Notes under the pieces: model-generated
The model's input: only the letters and a program-made list of their open reading frames with translations
Databases searched by the model: none
Told to the model about the DNA's origin: nothing
Shown: positions 1 through 6,489 of the stretch, one piece after another
How positions within the stretch are numbered: the first letter of the stretch is position 1
How the letters are laid out: every line of letters starts with the position of its first letter
Program-made: the position numbers and the translations under genes
From: a bacterium
GTDB taxonomy: Bacteria > Arandabacterota > Arandabacteria > Arandabacterales > Arandabacteraceae
DNA: 64,000 bases
Reading direction: 5' to 3'
NCBI GenBank assembly: GCA_029933125.1
Contig: JAOZOU010000001.1
Coordinates: 456,702-520,701, forward strand

Positions 1-421
1 AACAATCGAGCACTGGCTCACGATATTTCCACGCCCACATCCACACGGTGTTATAACCGAGGAAGTGCCCTGCGAGTCCAAGCCAGAGCAGATGCGAATG
101 AATGCGCTCAAGCTCTCCGACGAAAGTTCGGATATACTTGGCTCTCTCGGGAATATCGAATCCCCCTACGTCTTCAATCGCATTGACACATGCAAAAGGA
201 TGAGATGTGGAGCAGATTCCACAAACCCTCTCAACAAGAAAAGGTACCTGATCATATGTCAAGCCTTCGGCGAGCTTCTCTATCCCCCTGTGGTTATAGC
301 CTATTTCTATGTCGAGCTTTACGACCTTCTCACCTTCGACATGGAGCTTGAAAAACTCAGGCTCCTCCTGCAGCGGGTGATACGGGCCTATGGGAATGAT
401 CTGGGTCCTATTCGGTGTCAT
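1..421 (-). CDS. [NiFe] hydrogenase large subunit, group 4 (NuoD/EchE-like), N-terminal part
   Basis: The reverse strand is open from an ATG at 421 to the window edge, about 140 codons of an incomplete gene. It carries the L1 motif RVCGICSTSH with the CxxC pair that ligates the Ni-Fe site, followed by HPFACVNAIED. Complex I NuoD proteins lack these cysteines, so this is a true hydrogenase subunit and not a respiratory 49-kDa subunit. The distal CxxC that would complete the site lies beyond the window. The start overlaps the end of the NuoC-like gene by 14 nt, which suggests translational coupling. It is the last visible gene of a seven-gene operon. The group 4 assignment rests on the NuoH/B/C-type partners and is firm; the subgroup is not determinable here. 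Confidence 0.93.
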   Translation of the reverse strand, partial: MTPNRTQIIPIGPYHPLQEEPEFFKLHVEGEKVVKLDIEIGYNHRGIEKLAEGLTYDQVPFLVERVCGICSTSHPFACVNAIEDVGGFDIPERAKYIRTFVGELERIHSHLLWLGLAGHFLGYNTVWMWAWKYREPVLDC

Positions 422-872
422 GCTCCCCACCCCTCCATTCTTTCCAATCTCGCCGTAACGGGTAATTGCCCTCAAGCCAGTCATCGCTTAAGAGCAGGTG
501 TCTCATATCAGGATGATTCCTGAACTCTATACCCAGGAGCTCCCACATCTCTCGCTCTATCCACTCAGCTGCAGGCACCCGCTTCGCAATCGATTCTATC
601 GAAGGCTTCTCAGGATCGAGAATCACTCTGAGGTTGATGATTCTGTTAGCACGATCCATGGCGAAGTGATAAAGAATTTCAAATCCGTATTCCATGTGCA
701 TGCCTGAACAGATCTGAAACCGACAGGCAAGATCCTTATAGCAGTATTCGGCTATATCGGGCAATCGAGCTGGATCAACTGTGATGAAGGTGCGCCTGCT
801 ACTTTTCTCATATACATCCTTTATGGCATCCCCAAACTTCGCCTTTATCCCTTCAACAACCTCATCCGCCAT
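408..872 (-). CDS. NuoC/EchD-like hydrogenase subunit (30-kDa complex I family)
   Basis: The 154-residue protein has the complex I 30-kDa signature in its second half: the WIEREMWELLGIEFRNHPD stretch (compare ERExxDxxGIxFxxHPxLRR) followed by LLLSDDWLEGNYPLRRDW. It is shorter than respiratory NuoC and resembles the EchD or HycE N-domain subunits of energy-converting hydrogenases. It sits 17 nt after the small-subunit gene and overlaps the large-subunit gene. It is expected to be a cytoplasmic scaffold subunit of the membrane hydrogenase and has no cofactor of its own. Confidence 0.9.
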   Translation of the reverse strand: MADEVVEGIKAKFGDAIKDVYEKSSRRTFITVDPARLPDIAEYCYKDLACRFQICSGMHMEYGFEILYHFAMDRANRIINLRVILDPEKPSIESIAKRVPAAEWIEREMWELLGIEFRNHPDMRHLLLSDDWLEGNYPLRRDWKEWRGGEHDTE

Positions 873-889
873 CTCTCAGCCAATCCTCC

Positions 890-1321
890 TCATTTCTTGA
901 GTGCTGCAAGCTGTGCCTGTATCAAGGCGACAACGCCCTGAATCATAGCCTCTGGTTTCGGAGGACATCCGGCAATGTAAGCATGCACCTCTGAAACATT
1001 ATCAAGGCATTCCATCTGATTGTATGAGTTTGCGAACATCTCCATAGAGCAAGAGCAATTGCCAATGGCTATCACAAAGCAGGGTTTGGCCGCCTGAGCG
1101 ATAACACGCTTAAGCCTCTGCCTCGCTTTTCTATTCATCGAACCTGTCACCAGAATTGCATCTGCATGCCGCACACTGCCGACGAGTTGTATACCGAACC
1201 GCTCTACATCATATCTTGGTGTAAGCAGATCAAGGATTTCGATGTCACAATTGTTACAGGGGCTTGCTGCAAGATGAAATACCCAGATTGACTTTGTAAG
1301 TGCTTTGATCTTAAGACTCAT
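890..1321 (-). CDS. NuoB/EchC-like hydrogenase small subunit
   Basis: The 143-residue protein matches the complex I 20-kDa / group 4 hydrogenase small subunit. The four ligands of the proximal [4Fe-4S] cluster are visible: the PCNNCDIE pair near residue 20, the Cys in GNCSCSMEMF near residue 95, and the GCPPKPE motif near residue 125. It relays electrons between the Ni-Fe site of the large subunit and the ferredoxin-like subunits. The gene is 9 nt from the upstream NuoH-like gene and in the same operon. Its length is typical of the EchC family. Confidence 0.93.
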   Translation of the reverse strand: MSLKIKALTKSIWVFHLAASPCNNCDIEILDLLTPRYDVERFGIQLVGSVRHADAILVTGSMNRKARQRLKRVIAQAAKPCFVIAIGNCSCSMEMFANSYNQMECLDNVSEVHAYIAGCPPKPEAMIQGVVALIQAQLAALKK

Positions 1322-1330
1322 ACCTCACCC

Positions 1331-2266
1331 TCATAGACCCAGAAATGCCAGGATAACAGCAACTATAGCAATTGGCGTTATCTTAGCCCAGAAGAATTTC
1401 ATAATCTGATCTATCCTCAACCTTGGATTTGTGTTTCTGACCAGCGTTATGAAAAGCAATATGCCTATGTAAATGAGTGCCGCCCAAACTATATTTAGCC
1501 ATGACTGGCGCCAGTTTACAGCTCCAATGAAGAGCATCATGAGGAAAAATGGCACAACAAACATCATCATCCACTGGGTAAGCTTGAAAAGACCAAGTGC
1601 TGCACCGGAGTATTCAATGTAAGCACCGCCCATTATCTCGGTCTCAGCTTCTGGCACATCGAATGGCACCTTGGCAAGTTTAGCCTGCATACAGATAAGA
1701 CTGATTACGAAGGCGATCACTCCCGAGATCGAAGCAATGACGGCACCCTCGGTCGCCTGATGCTGAAGAATAACTCCTAACTTGATTGTCTCACCAGCCT
1801 TAATTACCGGCACGAGTATGGCAAGCACAAAAGGAAGCTCGTAAGAGAGGATGAGCTTCATTTCTCGTGATCCACCAAGAGACGCCAATGGGTTAGCAGA
1901 GGCAAATGCACCCAGAATAACAGCCTGAGAAGGAATGGTGAGAAGGTAGATGACAACGATAAGGTCTCCGAGAAAAGTCTGCTGGGGGAATATCACTGTT
2001 CTTATCAATAAGGCTGAAACAACAGACACTGCAGCAAGTCCGAAAAGCGGAGCCGAAAGGAAAAGAAATCTTGAAGCCCCCTCTGGAACTATGACTTCTT
2101 TAGCAAGGAGCTTGACGAGATCATAGACTGGCTGGAAGAATGGAGGGCCAACACGCCACTGAACCCTTGCCGTTATCTTCCTGTCAAACCAGTGGGCGAA
2201 CATCCCGATTATTGCTGCAGCAAGAAAACCAATTACAAGATATCCTATGCCCTGCACTATGCTCAT
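1331..2266 (-). CDS. NuoH/EchB-like membrane subunit of hydrogenase
   Basis: The 311-residue protein is strongly hydrophobic, with about eight transmembrane segments. It contains the complex I subunit 1 hallmarks GPPFFQPVYDLVKLLAKE near residue 40 and the loop KLAKVPFDVPEAETEIMGGAYIEYSG near residues 195-220, which carries the conserved acidic cluster next to the quinone or proton channel. In Ech/Mbh-type hydrogenases this subunit anchors the peripheral arm and takes part in ion translocation. No NuoL/EchA-type antiporter subunit is visible within the window; it may lie downstream beyond base 1. Confidence 0.93.
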   Translation of the reverse strand: MSIVQGIGYLVIGFLAAAIIGMFAHWFDRKITARVQWRVGPPFFQPVYDLVKLLAKEVIVPEGASRFLFLSAPLFGLAAVSVVSALLIRTVIFPQQTFLGDLIVVIYLLTIPSQAVILGAFASANPLASLGGSREMKLILSYELPFVLAILVPVIKAGETIKLGVILQHQATEGAVIASISGVIAFVISLICMQAKLAKVPFDVPEAETEIMGGAYIEYSGAALGLFKLTQWMMMFVVPFFLMMLFIGAVNWRQSWLNIVWAALIYIGILLFITLVRNTNPRLRIDQIMKFFWAKITPIAIVAVILAFLGL

Positions 2267-2275
2267 ATCAATCCG

Positions 2276-2821
2276 CTACCTTTTCCAGACACTTGATTTG
2301 ACAACAAGATGGTCAGCAACTTTATAAATCCCCCTCTCCTCGTCCTCCTCAATCTCTTTGTACTCAATCGCCCCTTCAGGACTTGTCTTGACACAAAGTG
2401 GCTCCTCACCCGGCTTAAGACGCTCTAGACAAAAGTCACACCTTGAACCCAGGTAAGGCACAAGCTCGGGATAGATGGTACCAAAGGGACAGGCTACGAC
2501 ACATGAGCGGCAACTTATGCACCTCAGATTATAGCGCCGCAAGATCCCTTCCTCGTCTTTCTCAAGTGCCTCTTTGGGACATGCATTGACGCAATTGGAA
2601 TTCTCACATCTGCGACACACGATAGCATAGATTGCAACTTCACGCAGCGATGCAATCCCATCATTGCTCCGACTGTCCTTAGGAAGATCTGCATCACCCT
2701 CACGCCTGAACCTGCGATCGAAGGGAGTGTAATCGTGATAAGGATAGCTGCATTGAATTTCGAGCTCGCCCCTATGCTCGAGTTCATCTAGCTTATCCAA
2801 ATCGATAAATACCTTCTTCAA
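2276..2821 (-). CDS. 4Fe-4S ferredoxin-like electron-transfer subunit of hydrogenase
   Basis: The 181-residue protein resembles HycB/CooF/DmsB-type multi-cluster ferredoxins. It has cysteine groups CRRCENSNCVNACP, CISCRSCVVACPFG and CDFC near residue 130 with a later Cys, enough for three to four [4Fe-4S] clusters. The first 70 residues are charged and lack cysteines. Its place between the flavoprotein module (HydB/HydG-like) and the membrane/Ni-Fe module suggests it wires NAD(P)H-side electrons to the hydrogenase small subunit. No twin-arginine signal is seen, so it is cytoplasmic. Confidence 0.88.
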   Translation of the reverse strand: MKKVFIDLDKLDELEHRGELEIQCSYPYHDYTPFDRRFRREGDADLPKDSRSNDGIASLREVAIYAIVCRRCENSNCVNACPKEALEKDEEGILRRYNLRCISCRSCVVACPFGTIYPELVPYLGSRCDFCLERLKPGEEPLCVKTSPEGAIEYKEIEEDEERGIYKVADHLVVKSSVWKR

Positions 2822-2840
2822 TTCAAATTCCCTCTCACCA

Positions 2841-3674
2841 TCAATCCCATATTCCGGGTTTATCCTTGATCAGGTCATATGTCAGAACTGGACCATCCTG
2901 GCAAACCATATATTCACCGAGCATGCAGTGTCCACACTTGCCTACACCACAACTCATATTCTTTTCCATCGAAAGGTATATTGAGCTCTCAGGATAGCCA
3001 AGCTCAAGCAGCTTGAAGGTTGCAAACTTCATCATTATAGGTGGCCCACAAACAACAGCAACACTACTCGCCAGATCCAATCCAAGATCTCTCACCACAG
3101 TTGTAACAACGCCAACATTGCCCTTCCAGGTTTCGTCACCCTCATCGACGGTGAGCCTTATCTCCACCTTCTTGGGATCTATCTTGGGCCACTCTTCCAT
3201 TATCTGCTTCTTATAGACTATATCCTTTGGAGTACGAGCACCATAGCAGTAAAGGATCTTCTTGAAATCATCGAGCCTTTCGGTAAGAGCAAGGAAAAGA
3301 GCTCTTAGCGGCGCGCCGCCTACTCCACCGCCAACTATACAAATCTCCTTGCCTTTCCAGGCATCGAGAGGATAGCCTTTGCCAAGGGGACCCCGCACAC
3401 CCACAGTGTCACCTTTGCGCATCCTGTGAATTGCTTCGGTGACCCTGCCGACCTTCATTATAGTGAAGTCGATAGTTTCCTTCACATTTGGAGACGAAGA
3501 AGGCGTAAAGGGAGCCTCGCCCACACCTGGCACTGTAACTTCCATGAACTCACCAGCTTGAAAGCCGATGGGCTGCCTCGGACGAACAACAAATGTCTTT
3601 ATCGTCGGGGTCTCGTCTATGACCTCTAATATATCAGCAGTTACGGGCTTATAAATGTTCTTCACGACTTGCAT
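2841..3674 (-). CDS. HydG/AsrB-like FAD/NAD(P)-binding subunit (hydrogenase gamma subunit)
   Basis: The 277-residue protein is a ferredoxin-NADP reductase-fold flavoprotein. An N-terminal FAD-binding barrel (residues about 10-100) is followed by a pyridine-nucleotide domain with CIVGGGVGGAPLRAL, and a C-terminal [2Fe-2S] loop CGVGKCGHCMLG...CQDGP as in sulfhydrogenase HydG, AsrB and dihydroorotate dehydrogenase PyrK. It should exchange electrons between NAD(P)H and iron-sulfur clusters. It overlaps the upstream HydB-like gene by 13 nt, so the two are probably co-translated as one module. Such a pair is typical of cytosolic group 3b enzymes; here it is joined to a membrane group 4 hydrogenase. 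Confidence 0.9.
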   Translation of the reverse strand: MQVVKNIYKPVTADILEVIDETPTIKTFVVRPRQPIGFQAGEFMEVTVPGVGEAPFTPSSSPNVKETIDFTIMKVGRVTEAIHRMRKGDTVGVRGPLGKGYPLDAWKGKEICIVGGGVGGAPLRALFLALTERLDDFKKILYCYGARTPKDIVYKKQIMEEWPKIDPKKVEIRLTVDEGDETWKGNVGVVTTVVRDLGLDLASSVAVVCGPPIMMKFATFKLLELGYPESSIYLSMEKNMSCGVGKCGHCMLGEYMVCQDGPVLTYDLIKDKPGIWD

Positions 3675-4681
3675 ACTTCCTTCAGAACCTTTCTCATGTC
3701 AATTTTGCCGGGACAGGCGACTATGCATCTCCCGCAACCAGTGCAGGCTTCAAAACCATAATTCTTAGGGAAATAATCAAGTTTGTGGTAATAACGATGC
3801 CTGAAACGCTCCACAAGATGCGGGCGTGGATTAGCACCACCAGCAACCTTAGCAAAGTTCTTGTAAGCGCATGCATCCCACATTCTTAAGCGCTTATATC
3901 TATCACCCGCTCTTTCATCATAGAGCAAGAAACATTGGCAGGTTGGGCAAATGAAAAGGCAGGCTGCACATTCAACACAGGTCTCAACATTACGTGCCCA
4001 GGCAGAATCATCAAAAGCCTTCGCCAAGATTTCGCGCCAAGCGCCCGATGGTTTAAACTCCTTACTTTGCTTCTCTACTGTGGCTTTGACAGAAGAACGA
4101 ATCGCATCCCTTTGGGAGAGATGATTCTCAGTTGCAGGCTTGAAGATCTCCTTGTTGGCTTCCACTACCTCCTTACCCTTCTCACTGCCAACCTCAACAA
4201 CATAGCCACCTTCAATCTTACTCAGATTGAGATCGAAATTCTTCTCGGGGTAAGGATTGTTGCCCATGATTACACAGAAGCATGTCTCAAGTGGCTCGGT
4301 GCAATCAAAGCCGATGATGAGACTCTTGCGACGGCGTTCCTCATAGAAGGGATCCTTGAACTGACCTTCAAGAAAGACGTGATCAAGAGCTTCTATTGCT
4401 CTTATATCACAGCTTGCAGCACCGAGTATGCTAAAAGGCTTTATCTCTCTAAGGGCTTCTTCTTCGGTTGGATACTCTGCAACTTCTTCAAGCAGGGAGA
4501 AGAAAAGGGGTTTAAGTGGCTGATATGCTCGAACGCCTGGGTAAGTGAACTCACCAACTTCGCCAAATGGTTTTATACTAACCTGGTCATCCTCACGACT
4601 GGCAACGTAGAGATCACCGCGGTTCTCAAGCCATGAAAGAAGTTTTATGAAGTCGGCTTCACTTACGTAGTGGGTTTCCAT
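3662..4681 (-). CDS. HydB/AsrA-like 4Fe-4S subunit (hydrogenase beta subunit)
   Basis: The 339-residue protein matches the sulfhydrogenase beta subunit / anaerobic sulfite reductase subunit A family. The N-terminal 220 residues form the family-specific domain, including GAASCDIRAIEALD near residue 90. Two [4Fe-4S] motifs follow: C235, C238, C241, C245 and C313, C316, C319, C323. It passes electrons between the HydG-like flavoprotein and other clusters. It is the first gene of the operon, with a strong AGGAAGGGGGAGG ribosome-binding site directly before ATG 4681 and a consensus promoter 75 nt upstream. Confidence 0.9.
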   Translation of the reverse strand: METHYVSEADFIKLLSWLENRGDLYVASREDDQVSIKPFGEVGEFTYPGVRAYQPLKPLFFSLLEEVAEYPTEEEALREIKPFSILGAASCDIRAIEALDHVFLEGQFKDPFYEERRRKSLIIGFDCTEPLETCFCVIMGNNPYPEKNFDLNLSKIEGGYVVEVGSEKGKEVVEANKEIFKPATENHLSQRDAIRSSVKATVEKQSKEFKPSGAWREILAKAFDDSAWARNVETCVECAACLFICPTCQCFLLYDERAGDRYKRLRMWDACAYKNFAKVAGGANPRPHLVERFRHRYYHKLDYFPKNYGFEACTGCGRCIVACPGKIDMRKVLKEVCKS

Positions 4682-4755
4682 CCTCCCCCTTCCTGGCTAC
4701 CATTTTCGCCTGAAAATGTTCAGAAGTAAACCCGGCACACCACTAAGACCGAGAC

Positions 4756-4783
4756 ATTATATTCAAGTGCCTCTCTTTGTCAA
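4756..4783 (-). promoter_or_regulatory. Consensus sigma70-type promoter of the hydrogenase operon
   Basis: On the reverse strand TTGACA (4783-4778) and TATAAT (4761-4756) are separated by 16 nt. Both hexamers are perfect. Transcription would begin near 4749, leaving a leader of about 65 nt before the HydB-like start. An AT-rich inverted repeat lies immediately upstream. Confidence 0.75.
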
Positions 4784-4784
4784 G

Positions 4785-4818
4785 CGAAAAAAATCGTGCA
4801 AACTAAAAATTTTTTTCG
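4785..4818. repeat. AT-rich perfect inverted repeat upstream of hydrogenase promoter
   Basis: CGAAAAAAAT (4785-4794) and ATTTTTTTCG (4809-4818) form a perfect 10-bp inverted repeat with a 14-nt spacer. It sits 1 nt from the -35 box and right after the stop of the PH-domain gene. It could serve as an A/T-tract UP element, an operator, or an AU-rich terminator for the PH-domain gene; the sequence does not decide between these. Confidence 0.6.
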
Positions 4819-4823
4819 GGATC

Positions 4824-5468
4824 CTAAGATTGCTTGCTTTTGCGCTCAAGTAGCTGCCTTATCGATCGAAGCTCACCAAGAATCGCGTCAAGTTTTTCGG
4901 TCTCAGATCCATCACGAACTTTCACTGATTCTCCCTCTAAAGATGAGGACACAGATTTAAGCATCATCGCTACCTTGGCGTGAACTCTTTCCCACTCAGC
5001 CAGTCCATTGAGACACGCCTCATAGCCTGTCTCGCCGCTCTTGCCAGCTGTCTGGATTTTTATACTTCCCAGATTCACAAGGTGTCTGTCTATGAGATCC
5101 CGGCTTTCAACCATGTTGGTTATGTTGCGATAGGGAATTGTTTTGACAACCTTCGTAAATACCCCCTTACGCACGATTACACCATCTCGGGTAAGTTCAT
5201 AGGATATCGATCGAAAGTAGGAAGGAATCAAGGCAACCACAATAACCCAGAAGGCAAGAGTTGTGATTCCGAAGACGAGATAGAAGGTCTTAGCTGTGGC
5301 TGACGTCAAACTTATTCCCCTGGCAACCATAGTAGCAACGAAAGGGATAAGGATAGCGAGTGCAGGTATTCCATATGCCAGAGCCGCGACTATGAAAAGC
5401 TTGCGCTGGTATCTCTCGTCGGGAAGTATTATCTCTGTTTGCATTCTTGTCTCAGAGATTGCCTCCAC
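4824..5468 (-). CDS. Membrane-anchored bacterial PH-domain protein (DUF304/YdbS-like)
   Basis: The 214-residue protein has two transmembrane helices (about residues 25-50 and 62-85) followed by a bacterial PH domain typified by YELTRDGVIVRKGVFTKVVKTIPYRNITNMVESRDLIDRHLVNLGSIKIQTAG. The last 50 residues are charged and probably a coiled coil (ETEKLDAILGELRSIRQLLERK). The reading starts with GTG at 5468; an internal ATG (MQTEII, 5444) is a possible alternative. Its function is unknown. It lies between the hydrogenase operon and the divergently oriented protease, so a role near the hydrogenase is only positional inference. Confidence 0.8.
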   Translation of the reverse strand: MEAISETRMQTEIILPDERYQRKLFIVAALAYGIPALAILIPFVATMVARGISLTSATAKTFYLVFGITTLAFWVIVVALIPSYFRSISYELTRDGVIVRKGVFTKVVKTIPYRNITNMVESRDLIDRHLVNLGSIKIQTAGKSGETGYEACLNGLAEWERVHAKVAMMLKSVSSSLEGESVKVRDGSETEKLDAILGELRSIRQLLERKSKQS

Positions 5469-5549
5469 CGCCTGGTATGTCCCCCTACATTGAAAACATA
5501 TCGAGGAGAAAGTATCTCACCTTGATTTTGGCAAGGTCAAGGACAATAA

Positions 5550-5578
5550 TTGAATCATCTCTTGAGTCTCGCTATAGT
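5550..5578 (+). promoter_or_regulatory. Promoter upstream of the hydrogenase protease gene
   Basis: TTGAAT (5550-5555) and TATAGT (5573-5578) are separated by 17 nt. The start of transcription would be near 5585, giving a leader of about 25 nt before the protease start. Confidence 0.5.
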
Positions 5579-5610
5579 TAGGTTTCGATGCAAACCAGAG
5601 GCGGTGGGTG

Positions 5611-6066
5611 ATGCGAGTAGCAGTTGTGGTCTTCACTCGAGATGACAATCATAGCCTTGGAAGTCGCATCTTCGAGACCATTGGTAACAAGCGCCTAGGT
5701 GACGAAGTCGAAATCGTGGATGCCGGCACGGATCCCCTTCATACGCTTGAATCCTTGAGCGATTTTGATGGGATAGTCATAGTCGATGGAGCCGAGATGG
5801 GGGAGCCCCAGGGTAGTGTGAAGGTTCTTGACTTCAACGAGCTCGCTTTCTTTGGTTCTCCAAGAGAGGTTCGCTTCAACAATCTTCGACAGAGTGATCA
5901 CCTTTTCTATGCTAGCAAGTATCTGAGTCTTCCTCCCGCCCTGATTGTTGCTTTTGAGTCAGCACTTAATGCGGACTTGCACCTTTCAGACGAGACGCTT
6001 GTAATCGCTAGATGCATCCAAGCAATAAGATCAGCAATTGCAAAGCTTACCAGTAGGGAGGTATGA
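5611..6066 (+). CDS. Hydrogenase maturation protease (HycI/HyaD family)
   Basis: About 151 residues with the size and fold pattern of the endopeptidases that cleave the C-terminus of [NiFe] large subunits after nickel insertion: an initial beta strand, a central IVIVDGAEMGEPQGSVKVL segment (equivalent to the VVDA..xGxxPG region with the second metal-binding Asp), and a later SDHLFYASKYL segment with the conserved His. The usual GNxLLxDDGxG at the N-terminus is degenerate (TRDDNHSLGSR), so the first Asp ligand seems replaced by His or Asn. ATG 5611 is preferred because GAGG lies 8 nt before it; GTG 5608 is also possible. The nearby hydrogenase operon is the obvious substrate source. Confidence 0.8.
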   Translation: MRVAVVVFTRDDNHSLGSRIFETIGNKRLGDEVEIVDAGTDPLHTLESLSDFDGIVIVDGAEMGEPQGSVKVLDFNELAFFGSPREVRFNNLRQSDHLFYASKYLSLPPALIVAFESALNADLHLSDETLVIARCIQAIRSAIAKLTSREV

Positions 6067-6088
6067 AATAACCGAAGCCAAGAAATCG

Positions 6089-6301
6089 TTATGTGCGTTC
6101 TGTGCGCTTGCGTACTTTGGCAGTTACAGGCTCTCCCGTAGGAAGCGTGTCAGCAGGCACAGCCTCCCCCGCCACAAGTCTCTTGTAAATCCCACAATCA
6201 TGGTAAATGGTTCGACAGAACGCCCAGGCAAGATGGGATTTGTCAGCCTCATCGGAAATGGAAGCATAGGCTGGACAAACCTTCATCAAGGGACAGCTCA
6301 T
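6089..6301 (-). CDS. Small Cys-rich protein, unknown function
   Basis: The 70-residue frame begins MSCPLMKVCPAY and continues with FCRTIYHDCGIYKRL. The CPx5CPxY...FCxxIYxxC spacing resembles a widespread group of short Cys-rich proteins that may bind metal or a cluster. The ribosome-binding site is weak. The frame runs antisense to the gap between two plus-strand genes, and no other gene competes for the space. It could be a chance frame; the ordered cysteines are the only support. Confidence 0.45.
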   Translation of the reverse strand: MSCPLMKVCPAYASISDEADKSHLAWAFCRTIYHDCGIYKRLVAGEAVPADTLPTGEPVTAKVRKRTERT

Positions 6302-6489
6302 AATCTCAACATACCTCTTCGCACCAACTGCCTCCCCTTTGTTTTTCGGCGTTTCGTGGCACTACCTTTAGAAGCATGCCATCAATTCTCTGCATCACCC
6401 TCCCATCCACAATGAAGTAATTGCATCAACCGAGCACCATAATTTACACTAATACAAGCTACGCTTGTCGGCAAGAGAGGAGCACAAAG

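Noticed and set aside
65-523. 152-codon plus-strand frame at the window start
   Set aside because: It is antisense to the hydrogenase large subunit and NuoC-like genes, whose motifs are unmistakable.
6038-6415. 125-codon plus-strand frame after the protease gene
   Set aside because: It overlaps the protease end, lacks a start signal, and is antisense to the more ordered Cys-rich small frame at 6089-6301.
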